NCBI GenBank assembly: GCA_030622545.1
Contig: JAUXGA010000007.1
Coordinates: forward strand, 88,721 to 152,720
Source: a bacterium
Lineage (GTDB): Bacteria > Electryoneota > RPQS01 > DYHQ01
Direction: 5' to 3'
Length of the DNA stretch: 64,000 bases
The notes beneath the pieces are model-generated. The model was not told the DNA's origin. It worked only from the letters and a program-made list of their open reading frames with translations, and made no database searches. Positions 1-9,504 of this stretch are shown piece by piece. The translations under genes and the position numbers were made by a program. The stretch's first letter is position 1. Each line of letters begins with the position of its first letter.

Positions 1-1979
1 AGGTCATATAGAGAAGACGATTCGACCTTATCCTGATAGTCTTTGTCTTCATAATCTTCTCCATGACCAATCGCCCATCCTGTTTCCGGCGAGTAGCCTT
101 CAACCCACCATCCATCGAGAATCGAGAGATTCAATCCCCCATTCGGCAGCACTTTCATGCCGCTGGTACCGCTGGCTTCCATCGGACGCTTTGGCGTGTT
201 AAGCCAGACATCCGCTCCCTGCACGAGAGACCTTGCGACGCTCATGCGATAATTCTCAAGAAAAACAATATGTCGGCCAAGCTCTTCATCACGGGCAAAA
301 TGAACGATTTCCTTAATCAGCGCTTTCCCTTGGTCGTCGTGCGGATGCGCCTTCCCCGCGATAATAATCTGAACCGGCCTGTCGGGATTGCACAGGAGTT
401 TCCGCAGCCGCTCCGGATCGCGGAACAGCAAGGTTGCCCGCTTGTAGGTCGCGAAACGCCTTGCAAAACCTATCGTCAGCGCGTCCGGATCCAGTACCTC
501 GCGCGCGGCTTCAAGGAGCGAAAGACGGGCTCCCCGCTGCTTCAGATATTTGTGCAGACGGCGGCGGGCATAAGCGACGAGTCGTTCCCGGCGTCTCTCA
601 TGCGTCCGCCAGAGTTCTTCATCGGGAATTTCTTCGATGCGTTTCCATATTGTCTGATCATCCGGCTTTTTGGGCCAGTCCGGCCCGAGATAACGGTCGA
701 AAAGCGTCGCCATTTCGTAGGAAATCCAAGAACGAATATGGATGCCGTTCGTAACCGACTCAATCGGAATCTCCTCTTCCGAAAGCCCCGGCCACGCATC
801 TTTCCACATTCGCCGCGACACCTCGCCGTGCAGCTTGCTGACGCCATTGGAATATTCCGACATGCGCAGCGCTAAAAGCGCCATATTGAATGGCTCAGAC
901 GGTTTCCCTCCTTTGCGCTGCCCCAGCGCAAGGAATTCCTCTTCGGTGATACTGCTATCCGGATAACCCTGTGAAACGAAATATTTTTTCATAAGCTCCG
1001 GCGAGAATTCATCAATACCTGCCGGAACGGGAGTGTGTGTCGTGAAAACCGTGCCGCTGCTGAGCACCTGAAACGCCTCTTTAATCGACAGACCATACTT
1101 TTCATGACGCTGGCGCACACGCCCCAAAGAAAGGAACGCGGCGTGCCCCTCGTTCATATGGCAAACGCTTGGAACGATTCCCAAAGTGTGCAGCATCAGA
1201 ATTCCGCCGATTCCAAGGATGATTTCCTGCTTCAGCCGCATCTCCTTGTCACCGCCGTAAAGTTGATGGGTGATACCACGGTCTTCAGTGGTATTCTCCG
1301 GCAGGTTCGTATCCAACAGAAAGAGAGGAATGCGGCCTACTTGCGCCCGCCAGATCTGCACCTTAACATCGCGCCCCGGAAAGCGAACACTCACCTTGAT
1401 TCTATTTCCATCGGCATCACATTCCGGCAGAATCGGCATATTATAAAAATCATTGTCGGGATAATATTCCTGCTGCCAGCCGTCTTCATTCAAATATTGC
1501 TGGAAGTAGCCTTTCTGGTAAAGCAGACCGACTCCCACAAGCGGCAATCCTAATTCACTGGCGGATTTTAAATGATCTCCCGCAAGAATACCAAGACCGC
1601 CTGAATAAATATGCATACATTCCGTCAGGCCGAATTCCATCGAGAAATAGGCGATGTAGGGCTTTTCAAATTTCCCGGACTTCTTTTGAAACCATGTGGA
1701 AGCCTGCATATACTGGTGCAGGTTCGTCGCCACGCGTTCTAAATGAGCGAGGAATCCTTCATCACTTGCCGCTTTTTGCAGCCGTTCCTGTTTGATAATT
1801 CCCAGCATCCGAGCCGGATTGTGACCGCTCGTTTCCCAGAGTTCGCGGTCCAGGCGGCGGAAAAGCTCGATGGTCTCCTGATTCCATGTCCATAGCAAAT
1901 TATAGGCAATGTCACGAAGCTCTTTCAGTTCTTCCGGCAATGTCGGTAAGACCTGAAAGGAATGTACGGCTTTAATCAT
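1..1979 (-). CDS. glgP: Alpha-glucan (glycogen) phosphorylase, partial
   Basis: Releases glucose-1-phosphate from glycogen or maltodextrin by phosphorolysis in the cytoplasm (GT35, PLP-dependent). The reading frame is open from the ATG at 1979 to the left edge, so the C terminus is missing. The protein begins MIKAVHSFQVLP and carries the short-form phosphorylase N-terminal domain (YNLLWTWN, then YFSMEFGL and YSGGLGILAGDH). Near the edge is the PLP-lysine motif EASGTSGMK, followed by NGGLNLS. This matches the bacterial/archaeal glucan phosphorylase subfamily of about 700-850 residues. It lies 88 bp downstream of pfkA on the same strand, so the two may form a glycolytic unit. The SD before the start is weak (GGGG). 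Family assignment is firm; substrate preference (glycogen or maltodextrin) cannot be read. Confidence 0.93.
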   Translation of the reverse strand, partial: MIKAVHSFQVLPTLPEELKELRDIAYNLLWTWNQETIELFRRLDRELWETSGHNPARMLGIIKQERLQKAASDEGFLAHLERVATNLHQYMQASTWFQKKSGKFEKPYIAYFSMEFGLTECMHIYSGGLGILAGDHLKSASELGLPLVGVGLLYQKGYFQQYLNEDGWQQEYYPDNDFYNMPILPECDADGNRIKVSVRFPGRDVKVQIWRAQVGRIPLFLLDTNLPENTTEDRGITHQLYGGDKEMRLKQEIILGIGGILMLHTLGIVPSVCHMNEGHAAFLSLGRVRQRHEKYGLSIKEAFQVLSSGTVFTTHTPVPAGIDEFSPELMKKYFVSQGYPDSSITEEEFLALGQRKGGKPSEPFNMALLALRMSEYSNGVSKLHGEVSRRMWKDAWPGLSEEEIPIESVTNGIHIRSWISYEMATLFDRYLGPDWPKKPDDQTIWKRIEEIPDEELWRTHERRRERLVAYARRRLHKYLKQRGARLSLLEAAREVLDPDALTIGFARRFATYKRATLLFRDPERLRKLLCNPDRPVQIIIAGKAHPHDDQGKALIKEIVHFARDEELGRHIVFLENYRMSVARSLVQGADVWLNTPKRPMEASGTSGMKVLPNGGLNLSILDGWWVEGYSPETGWAIGHGEDYEDKDYQDKVESSSLYD

Positions 1980-2067
1980 TTCGAAAACCCCATTTAAAGA
2001 GAATCCACTATAATCCTATCGGTCGAAATGTGTGATATATTTAGCTTTATACCGGAAAACCTAAAGG

Positions 2068-3033
2068 TTACGACAATCGGTTCATCAATTCCAACTCAAA
2101 TGGATTCAACGGTTTGCGCTTTGTGATAACATCATCAAACGGCGTGAATACCACCTCCCCGCCAATTTCGCCGATCATCACACCCGATTTACCCTCGCGC
2201 AGCGCCAAAACCGCAGCAGCTCCCAGCTTTGAAGCCAAGACTCTATCCCGGGCTGTCGGGGACCCTCCTCGCTGAATATGTCCAAGCACCGTGACTCGAG
2301 ACTGAATGCCGTAGAGCTTCTCCAGACTATCGGCAACTTTCTCAGCGCCGCCCGTCTCATCTCCTTCCGCCACGACAACGATATTGGTGCGCCTGCCAGC
2401 TTCGAGGCCCTGTTCAAAACGCCGGTAGAAAGCCTCGTGATCAGAAACCGTTTCGGGCAAAAGCACCCACTCCGCTCCCCCAGCAATCGCAACTTGCAGC
2501 GCGATAAATCCAACATGTCTGCCCATGACTTCAATGATGAACAATCGTTCCATCGCGGTGGCCGTATCGCGAATTCGGTCAATCGCATCCAGAGCCGTGT
2601 TCACAGCGGTATCATAACCAATCGTGGTGTCGGTGCCATACAAATCATTATCAATCGTTCCCGGACAACCGATAACAGGCACATTGCATTCTTTCAGGAG
2701 CGCCTGCGCACCGCGAAACGTTCCATCTCCTCCGATAGCGACCAACCCGTCGATAGCATGCTTTTTCATCACAGTAATCGCTCGCGCCCGTCCTTCTTTG
2801 GTCAGAAAATCAGCACTGCGGGATGTTTCCAAAATCGTCCCGCCCTGCTGAATAATATTCGATACCGAGCGGCGCTCCATCGGAATGATATCGTCATTGC
2901 ACAGGCCGGTATAACCCTTGCGCACGCCTAAAACAGTTATATCTAATTTACTCGCCGTGCGAACAACCGCGCGAATGCACGCATTCATTCCGGGAGCGTC
3001 CCCTCCACTTGTAAAAACAGCGATTCGTTCCAT
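2068..3033 (-). CDS. pfkA: ATP-dependent 6-phosphofructokinase
   Basis: Phosphorylates fructose-6-phosphate to fructose-1,6-bisphosphate in glycolysis. It has 321 residues, the usual length of bacterial PfkA. Visible motifs are the N-terminal nucleotide loop TSGGDAPGMN, the ATP-type GGDGTF (a Gly follows the Asp; PPi-dependent enzymes have GGDD), the catalytic PGTIDNDL, the substrate loop EVMGRHVG, and GHIQRGGSPTARDR near the C terminus. An upstream promoter with 17-bp spacing is visible on the minus strand at 3088-3116. glgP follows in the same direction, which fits a joint role in glycogen breakdown and glycolysis. Confidence 0.96.
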   Translation of the reverse strand: MERIAVFTSGGDAPGMNACIRAVVRTASKLDITVLGVRKGYTGLCNDDIIPMERRSVSNIIQQGGTILETSRSADFLTKEGRARAITVMKKHAIDGLVAIGGDGTFRGAQALLKECNVPVIGCPGTIDNDLYGTDTTIGYDTAVNTALDAIDRIRDTATAMERLFIIEVMGRHVGFIALQVAIAGGAEWVLLPETVSDHEAFYRRFEQGLEAGRRTNIVVVAEGDETGGAEKVADSLEKLYGIQSRVTVLGHIQRGGSPTARDRVLASKLGAAAVLALREGKSGVMIGEIGGEVVFTPFDDVITKRKPLNPFELELMNRLS

Positions 3034-3087
3034 AATACAGAAGCCTTCTTTGTATTTCCTCTGTGATAGCTCTTGCTTGATTGTGGA

Positions 3088-3116
3088 AGTATAATAAAGA
3101 GAAGCTTTGAAATCAA
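3088..3116 (-). promoter_or_regulatory. Sigma70-type promoter of pfkA
   Basis: Read on the minus strand: -35 TTGATT (3116-3111), 17-bp spacer, -10 TATACT (3093-3088). The predicted start lies about 45 bp before the pfkA ATG. No operator is evident. Confidence 0.6.
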
Positions 3117-3142
3117 GGCGACCCTCCTATTCTGCCATTCAA

Positions 3143-3160
3143 TTCCGGCCGGGTTACGCA
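3143..3160 (+). repeat. Half copy of a CCGGCCGGGTTA repeat
   Basis: The sequence ATTCCGGCCGGGTTACGC matches the left end of the repeats at 41439-41541 and 44069-44139. The matching right end (GAACCCGGCTCGGCGA) is absent here, so this is either a solitary half element or a remnant. It lies in the divergent gap between pfkA and the antiporter gene. Confidence 0.5.
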
Positions 3161-3271
3161 CAATAAGCCAACGAACGGACAAGGCAGGCCTTGTCCCTAC
3201 TCCTCGCGCAAATCGGTTGCTTTTGCGCGTGTTGATTCGTAAATTGTTTCAACGTGAAGGAAAGGATTGTT

Positions 3272-4930
3272 TTGCGCTTCTTATTTTTTTCAGGGTTTGC
3301 ACTTTTGCTGACAGGTTCTCTGCAAGCTTTCGCGGCTACAGGAGAGTCCAGCGCACATTTTGGTTTTCTCAGTGTGTTGCCGCCGCTGGTCGCCATCGGT
3401 CTGGCGCTCGCGGTGCGTCAGGTTATCGTGGCGCTCCTTGCTGGCGTTTGGCTTGGCGCGACGTTTCTTCACTCTGGCAATCCTCTTTTGGGAATAGCGC
3501 GAACTCTCGATACCTATCTTATTGGAGCTTTGGCCAATGCCGACCATGTCGCTGTCTTGCTCTTCAGCCTGACTTTGGGAGGTATGGTCGCGATTATCTC
3601 GCGCTCGGGAGGCACACGCGGGCTCGTGCAGAGACTCATACGTCATGCGCACACGCCGCGCCGCGCTCAGCTTTTAACGTGGCTGGCAGGTTTAGCATTT
3701 TTCTTCGATGATTATGCCAATTCGCTGCTGATCGGTCACGCCATGCGTCCTTTAAGCGACCGGCTCCGAATCTCGCGAGAAAAGTTGGCCTATATTGTGG
3801 ATTCCACTTCAGCGCCTGTCGCATCTTTCGCGGTGATTTCCACGTGGATTGGTTTCGAAATCGGCCTCATCGGTGACGCATATCATTCCATCGGCATTGA
3901 TGTCAATGCGTACTGGATTTTCATTCAAACCATTCCCTACCGTTTCTATACCATCTTTGCATTGGCATTGGTCGCTTTCGTCGCGTGGATGTCTCGAGAT
4001 GTGGGAGCGATGTGGAAAGCGGAGAAACGCGCGCGCGAAACCGGACAGCTCTTGAGGCCAGACGCCGCGCCTCTTTCCAGCCTCGACCGAATCGAAAGCG
4101 CCGATAGTGAGGTCGCCGCCGGTCCCGCCTATTACGCATGGCTTCCGGTCGCTGTCGTCGTCGTGATGACACTCGTCGGACTCTATTGGAATGGCCGCGC
4201 TAACGTCGCATCCTCGAACCCGGCGCTCTATCAAATCATCGGTCAGGCGAATTCGTTTCATGTCCTCATGTGGGCGGCGTTTTCAGGCGCACTCGTCGCA
4301 GGCGTCCTCCCGATTATCGGCAGAAAGATGAAACTGCGTGCCGTTATGGATGCGTTCGTCTCCGGTGTGCAGTCGATGAACGTCGCCATGATAATTCTGC
4401 TTCTGGCTTGGGCGCTCGGTCAGGTTTGTCAGGACATGCACACCGCGCAAACCGTGATTGACTGGACGCGCCCGATTTTATCGCCGCATCTCCTGCCGGC
4501 GGTCGTCTTTATCGTCGCTGCACTAACATCGTTCGCCACCGGCAGCTCATGGGGAACGATGGCGATTCTCTTTCCTATTGCTATTCCAGCCGCGCAAACG
4601 ATGGCTCCGGGCGTTCTAAGCGCCGATGTTTTTGTACCGAACATCATTCATATCGGAACCATCGGCGCCGTCCTCACGGGTTCCATCTTCGGCGACCATT
4701 GCTCCCCGCTTTCCGATACGACGATTCTGTCATCGATGGCTTCCGGTTCTGATCACATCGACCATGTCAAAACGCAGATTCCCTACGCAACAGCGGCAGC
4801 ATTGATGGCGCTTTTCATTGGATACTTACCAACGGGCTTCGGAATCTCTCCGTGGATTTCTCTCGGAATTGGTGCCGTGCTGCTGCTTTTATGGTTGCGT
4901 GTTTTCGGCAAGAAAGTACCGCCGTGGTGA
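3272..4930 (+). CDS. NhaC-family Na+/H+ antiporter-like transporter
   Basis: Polytopic inner-membrane transporter of the NhaC/ion-transporter superfamily, expected to exchange Na+ (or a charged metabolite) for H+. About a dozen hydrophobic segments follow a cleavable-looking signal (LRFLFFSGFALLLTG...AFA). Family motifs include STSAPVASFAVISTWIGFE, TGSSWGTMAILFPIAIP and GSIFGDHCSPLSDTTILSS near the C terminus. I prefer the TTG start at 3272 because AAGGAAAGG (3257-3265) is well placed as its SD. A GTG at 3254 would add six residues but has no SD. Two hairpins follow the gene, the second with a T run. The transported ion is not determinable from sequence. Confidence 0.88.
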   Translation: MRFLFFSGFALLLTGSLQAFAATGESSAHFGFLSVLPPLVAIGLALAVRQVIVALLAGVWLGATFLHSGNPLLGIARTLDTYLIGALANADHVAVLLFSLTLGGMVAIISRSGGTRGLVQRLIRHAHTPRRAQLLTWLAGLAFFFDDYANSLLIGHAMRPLSDRLRISREKLAYIVDSTSAPVASFAVISTWIGFEIGLIGDAYHSIGIDVNAYWIFIQTIPYRFYTIFALALVAFVAWMSRDVGAMWKAEKRARETGQLLRPDAAPLSSLDRIESADSEVAAGPAYYAWLPVAVVVVMTLVGLYWNGRANVASSNPALYQIIGQANSFHVLMWAAFSGALVAGVLPIIGRKMKLRAVMDAFVSGVQSMNVAMIILLLAWALGQVCQDMHTAQTVIDWTRPILSPHLLPAVVFIVAALTSFATGSSWGTMAILFPIAIPAAQTMAPGVLSADVFVPNIIHIGTIGAVLTGSIFGDHCSPLSDTTILSSMASGSDHIDHVKTQIPYATAAALMALFIGYLPTGFGISPWISLGIGAVLLLLWLRVFGKKVPPW

Positions 4931-4956
4931 ATGTGTCACCCGCCCGCTAAATAAGA

Positions 4957-5025
4957 AAGAGGCTCCGAATTCTCGAAGCCTCTTCTCATGTAAAAATATT
5001 ATTCGCGAAAGCGCGAATTTTTTTT
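4957..5025 (+). terminator. Tandem hairpins ending in an intrinsic terminator
   Basis: The first hairpin is AAGAGGCTCCGA / TCGAAGCCTCTT (4957-4968 and 4973-4984) with one mismatch. The second, ATTCGCG-AAAG-CGCGAAT (5001-5018), runs directly into seven or eight Ts (to 5025), a classic rho-independent terminator for the antiporter gene. The T run abuts the stop codon of the orphan tail at 5024-5155 on the other strand. Confidence 0.8.
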
Positions 5026-5155
5026 AGTTGGAAGCCTTCACGACAAAGAAGTGTTTCTCACCGGTGAGTTCGCTGAGCGGGATTGTCAGGCTTGTGTCGC
5101 TCGTCGAACCTCTTGACGTCGTGAATGTTCCATAGGGATCCGTATCGCTGTAAGC
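5024..5155 (-). pseudogene. Orphan FN3-like C-terminal tail (no start)
   Basis: An open stretch of 43 codons on the minus strand ends at TAA (5026-5024) and reads AYSDTDPYGTF...LSELTGEKHFFVVKASN. This looks like the last strands of a fibronectin-III-type domain at the end of a secreted protein. It has no start codon or RBS and lies about 20 bp past the stop of the gingipain-like gene in another frame (+1). It is probably what remains of an older or alternative C terminus, or of a deleted paralogue. A similar tail follows the deiminase gene at 11823-11927. Confidence 0.55.
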
Positions 5156-5175
5156 ATTTTAGTGCTTAAGAAGAA

Positions 5176-8100
5176 TCAGTAGACCGCGATAACCTCGTAG
5201 AAATTCTTGCTACTGGTTGTCACCCTGCCGGCATCTGTGTACGATGTGGCGGATATCGGCGTTGGAGTCAACAGAGTCCCGGTCGTGTAATCTTGATCAG
5301 GAGTCGAGAGGCGGTAAACCTTATACTGCAATGCGCCGGTTGATGTCCACGAAAGAACGAGGTCGGTGCCAACCACCTGCACGCACAAATCGCTGACCGG
5401 AACCGGCGCCGCCGCAGGCAAACCGATAATCATGAAATCATCCATATACCAGCCTTCCAACCCGCCGCCGTCATCGCTGCCGAAACGGAAACGGAATTGC
5501 GCGCTGCTGCCCGCGTAAGCATCAAGCTCCACACTCGCTTCTGTCCAATGGAAGTTGCCCGAATAGCACATTGTTGCGCAGTCAAATGGACCTGTGTAAG
5601 GACTGCTGCCACCGGCCGTACAGCGGGTAACTTTGTTGTAATTCGGATTTAATGTCGTAAGCTGCGCCCATGCTCCGCCATCTACAGAAATATCGATAGT
5701 GCCTGCATCATATGCCGAATCAGGATAGGCTCCGGAAATCTCAGCTTCAATCCAGTGCCAGAACGTCAGCGTCGCTTCACTATCTATGGAAATCGAAGGA
5801 CTGACCAGACAGCCATAAGTATGGTTCGCGTAAGTGCCCGTGCCAGTATCGCCGAATTTCCATGCATGGCTGGCACTGTGGTTCATTTCCGTTGACAGAT
5901 GCCATTGATCCGCCCAGCCGACATCCAGTTCGCTGTGCGTCCAATCGCCCTGACCGGATTCCATATCGTCCGAGAAAATCACACCATAGACAGAGAAGCT
6001 GTAAACATCGCTGGAGTCCGAGTTGTGATTCTCCGAAGAGTCGGTCGCTGAGACAAAGTAGTAAATCGTCGTTCCCGCCGGATAACCGCCAAACGACGCC
6101 GACCAGATGTCGCTTCCGCCATAGGTCATCGCCTGCGACGTGAAATCAACGCCATTGAAACCATGATAGAACATCGCGCTTTCGACACCCGAATAATCCG
6201 TGATGGTCGCATCCAAGACATACGGCCCGGTTTCATCCATGGTATCATTGAGCGGCGTAAAGGCGATATTGGGTGGATATTCATCTGGGCCACCGCTGAT
6301 CACAAGAACATCAGCGAGGTACGTCTCTTTATTGAAAGCCGTAACCGTCAATTGGATATTCTGACCAATCGGTAATGATGGACCGTCCACAGAAATGGTT
6401 GCAAGCCCTGTGGCGTCCGTGTACTCCGGTCCGAGAAGCGCGCCGTTATACGACAGCGCGCACAGAGCATCTTCCAGACCGGACACGGTGACAGGGAAAC
6501 TCTCAATACCGTGGTTAATTTCACCGTCGTGGCTGACGGACATAGCCGTTGCCGCAGCCGTTCGCAGCAGAACCGATGGGTCGCCGAAGATATGCCAATG
6601 GTCAAACTCATTGGCGCCTGTGGAACCATTGAGATCGATCATCTTGCACGAGCCGTTGTAACAAATCCCACCGAAAGTCAGCATCGTCTCGGCGCAGAGC
6701 AAATCCACCGATTCGTCCTGAGCGTCCATCGGGGGATTCCAGTCCATATTAATCGAAGACATGTAACATGCGAGAGCCCCGGTGGGTTCTCCACCGTTCG
6801 TCGCACGCGTCCACGCTTCCCCGAAACAAGTAGAGCTGGTGAAATCCCCGTTCACACAAGCAACACTGATAATAAAGGGCAACATGTTGTTATTCGTCAG
6901 CGCATAAATATTCGTATTGGAAAAGCCTGTCGTGCTCCAAGCAGTCGTGCTTCCATGACCGCAATAATTGATAAAACTCCGCCCTCCGTTCACCGCGGTT
7001 GTGACGTTCGAAGACGTAGCGCCCGGATCATAAATCTGATCCACTGCTGAATACGTGAAATTCAGCAGGTCTGTGCGAATCAGTTCGACGTGCTCGTAAT
7101 CATATTCCCCGTTATGTCCTGGCCCGTCGGCGGAACCAATACCGGTTCCGTCATCATACCATGTGCTGCTCGATGACGCATCCCGTTCATATTCGACGGT
7201 TCGTTCAACCTGCGTTTCAACATCCGCAACGGATTGCGCCGAAAAACGCCCGATGAAAAGATCAGGATAGCTGTCTCCCGTAATCAGAGCATAGGTCGGA
7301 TCCTGACCGCCGGAAGGCGTGGCAACCTGTGCAGCATCTCCGACTAAAAGCACCCAACAGAGATTTCCACCTGAAGCCGTGTAGAAATCCTCGATGTAGG
7401 TATTAATCGCAGAACTGTTGTTTCCAATGGCGGAGACATCCACAACCGTCGTGGGGATTCCCTTTTGAATCTTCCAGTCCACGAAAGGCTGCACGGCTGA
7501 ATGGAAAGAATCATACGTGATAACCAGCATTTCTCCGGTTTCCAAAACCGGCGTGTAGCGCGACTCAGACATGCCATAGTTCAAGAAGTGACGACCATAC
7601 ATAAGATTGAAATCCGGCGTGACATGTGTCGGAGGTTCACTCCGATCCATCACATTGATGAGTCCCGGTCCGACTGACATGATTTCAACCGTCACCGACG
7701 TATAAACACGTAGAAGCTCACGTCCCGTGTGATAACGGAAAGCATTGAGTTCCACAACCGCCCCACGCCAGTCGCGCAGAATATGCGGTTCGCGGATGGA
7801 CGTTAGTTCCGCTGGATACCACTGATTCGCCTGATAAACCGGCCCGAATTCATAAGGGACATCGGCTGGATTAATCGTACGCGGCAGACTTCCCTTTGAT
7901 GGAATGATGGGCGTTTGAGGAAAATCACGATAGTTCGAACTCAGAACCTGAATTTCCATCTTCGCATTGTCCGGAATGATAATACTGCGGCAGAGCCTCG
8001 GCAACGCGGGTTCTCCGGCATTCAGAAGCACGCCCTCTTTACACGTCTGAATTTCAAAATACTCCTGCCCGTCAATCATCACCGTCTCGCGAGAAAACCC

Positions 8101-8256
8101 GGCGACATCAAACCTGAGAACCGTGTGCTGATTGTTCGATTCAATGACAGTTACCGTTACATCCTCAGACGACGGCACCAGATTAACACGTTCCGCGCCG
8201 AAAACGAGGAGAGGCACCATTAGCATGAAAACCAAAAAAGTTGCGACTTTCTTCAC
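5176..8256 (-). CDS. Gingipain-like C25 cysteine protease, secreted
   Basis: Large secreted protease of 1026 residues. Order: signal peptide (MKKVATFLVFMLMVPLLVFGA), propeptide to about residue 220, C25 catalytic domain about 235-570 with the catalytic pair His434 (NYCGHGS) and Cys467 (ISVACVNG), an Ig-like domain, an Ig-like domain typical of secreted FCB proteases (FTPLNDTMDETGPY), a jelly-roll/MAM-like domain about 755-940 (WYMDDFMI), and a C-terminal FN3-like domain ending in VIAVY. C25 peptidases are usually T9SS cargo, but I see no PNPFN-type sorting domain here. The protein may use another sorting-domain type, or its original C terminus was replaced, as the orphan tail just downstream hints. 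A strong SD (AAGGAG) precedes the ATG. Confidence 0.9.
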   Translation of the reverse strand: MKKVATFLVFMLMVPLLVFGAERVNLVPSSEDVTVTVIESNNQHTVLRFDVAGFSRETVMIDGQEYFEIQTCKEGVLLNAGEPALPRLCRSIIIPDNAKMEIQVLSSNYRDFPQTPIIPSKGSLPRTINPADVPYEFGPVYQANQWYPAELTSIREPHILRDWRGAVVELNAFRYHTGRELLRVYTSVTVEIMSVGPGLINVMDRSEPPTHVTPDFNLMYGRHFLNYGMSESRYTPVLETGEMLVITYDSFHSAVQPFVDWKIQKGIPTTVVDVSAIGNNSSAINTYIEDFYTASGGNLCWVLLVGDAAQVATPSGGQDPTYALITGDSYPDLFIGRFSAQSVADVETQVERTVEYERDASSSSTWYDDGTGIGSADGPGHNGEYDYEHVELIRTDLLNFTYSAVDQIYDPGATSSNVTTAVNGGRSFINYCGHGSTTAWSTTGFSNTNIYALTNNNMLPFIISVACVNGDFTSSTCFGEAWTRATNGGEPTGALACYMSSINMDWNPPMDAQDESVDLLCAETMLTFGGICYNGSCKMIDLNGSTGANEFDHWHIFGDPSVLLRTAAATAMSVSHDGEINHGIESFPVTVSGLEDALCALSYNGALLGPEYTDATGLATISVDGPSLPIGQNIQLTVTAFNKETYLADVLVISGGPDEYPPNIAFTPLNDTMDETGPYVLDATITDYSGVESAMFYHGFNGVDFTSQAMTYGGSDIWSASFGGYPAGTTIYYFVSATDSSENHNSDSSDVYSFSVYGVIFSDDMESGQGDWTHSELDVGWADQWHLSTEMNHSASHAWKFGDTGTGTYANHTYGCLVSPSISIDSEATLTFWHWIEAEISGAYPDSAYDAGTIDISVDGGAWAQLTTLNPNYNKVTRCTAGGSSPYTGPFDCATMCYSGNFHWTEASVELDAYAGSSAQFRFRFGSDDGGGLEGWYMDDFMIIGLPAAAPVPVSDLCVQVVGTDLVLSWTSTGALQYKVYRLSTPDQDYTTGTLLTPTPISATSYTDAGRVTTSSKNFYEVIAVY

Positions 8257-8499
8257 ATTAAATCTCCTTCCTCTTCATTCCTTCCAGAAATCCTGACCCA
8301 TGTAATACGTATCATGAGCAGAATTCGAGCGAATATTTCTTTTTAATTGCTGTAAATCAAATCTTTACATCTTGGCGATAGTTTATTCGACACTCACTTT
8401 TAACGCCAAGCTACAAGTTAAGAAAACTTATCCCCATTTTCAAGGAAAAAATGGCTGCGGAGTGAATTGTCGGGTCATTATTGCTTTTTCCACAACCGG

Positions 8500-9492
8500 T
8501 TACAGAACCCACTCGAACAATTTTACCGCCAGCCAGGAAATTAAGGCGCAGACCGGAAAAGTTAATATCCAGGCCCCAACAACTTCTCGCACGACCCCCC
8601 AACGCACCGCTGAAACCCTCTTTGACGCTCCAACGCCCATGATGGCGGTATTTATCGTATGGGTTGTACTGACGGGGATTCCCAGACGGGAAGCCAATTC
8701 GATAGCGCACGCCGCCGCTGTTTCCGCCGAGAATCCACCGGGTGTTTCCAACTTGACCATCCTGAGTCCCATCGTGCGAATAATGCGCCAACCGCCTACC
8801 GAAGTACCGATACCCATAACCGTGCTGCAAACCAAGATAACCCAAAGAGAAACATGGAATTCCGGAATAACACCTCCGATGACCAGAGCCAGCGTAAAAA
8901 CCCCTATAAATTTCTGGCCGTCATTGCTGCCGTGACTGAAAGCCATAAAAGCTGCCGAGAGGATCTGCAATTTCCCGAAATACTTACGTACCTTACTTGG
9001 GGAATGATTCTGGAAAAACCATGAAACCGCCATCATAATCAGAAGCCCGCCGCCAAATCCAAGGAACGTCGAGAAGCCGAGCCCTATCAGCACCTTTTTC
9101 CAGCCAATCCACAACAGAGCCGAGGGCCCTGCCGTTGCCAGACCAGCACCAGCCATTCCCGCCACGAGCGCATGACTCTCACTTGTCGGCAACCCAAAAC
9201 GCCAAGCGAGGGTACCCCAGAAAATAATACCTACCATCGCTGCGCCGACCGTCGTCAGGTTAATTGCCGACGCTTCGACAATCCCTTTTCCGATGGTCGC
9301 CGCAACCGCCGTTCCGGACATCGCGCCGACGATGTTCAACAGACTGGCCATAATCACCGCTTTCATCGGCGTCATGACCCGGGTTGAAACCACCGTCGCG
9401 ATGGCGTTGGGAGCATCCGTCCAGCCGTTGACGAACTCCGCCCCGAGAATCAGGAAAATCACGATTCCCAGGGAAAGGGTAGACTCACCCAT
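8500..9492 (-). CDS. pit: PiT-family inorganic phosphate transporter
   Basis: Low-affinity, proton- or sodium-coupled phosphate (metal-phosphate) permease of the inner membrane, 330 residues, about ten hydrophobic segments. Both PiT signature repeats are visible: GAEFVNGWTDAPNAIATVVSTRVM at the N terminus and FSHGSNDGQKFIGV in the second half. It starts 12 bp after the DUF47 gene on the same strand, the usual pairing in which the PhoU-like protein modulates the permease. Confidence 0.94.
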   Translation of the reverse strand: MGESTLSLGIVIFLILGAEFVNGWTDAPNAIATVVSTRVMTPMKAVIMASLLNIVGAMSGTAVAATIGKGIVEASAINLTTVGAAMVGIIFWGTLAWRFGLPTSESHALVAGMAGAGLATAGPSALLWIGWKKVLIGLGFSTFLGFGGGLLIMMAVSWFFQNHSPSKVRKYFGKLQILSAAFMAFSHGSNDGQKFIGVFTLALVIGGVIPEFHVSLWVILVCSTVMGIGTSVGGWRIIRTMGLRMVKLETPGGFSAETAAACAIELASRLGIPVSTTHTINTAIMGVGASKRVSAVRWGVVREVVGAWILTFPVCALISWLAVKLFEWVL

Positions 9493-9504
9493 GAAGCATC
9501 CTAC

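Noticed and set aside
3073..3711. A 212-codon plus-strand frame over the antiporter start
   Set aside because: It is a shadow frame; the antiporter frame has signal peptide, membrane helices and family motifs.
5156..5178. The gingipain TGA as a readthrough codon into the orphan tail
   Set aside because: The tail is in a different frame from the stop, and no Sec context or hairpin is evident.
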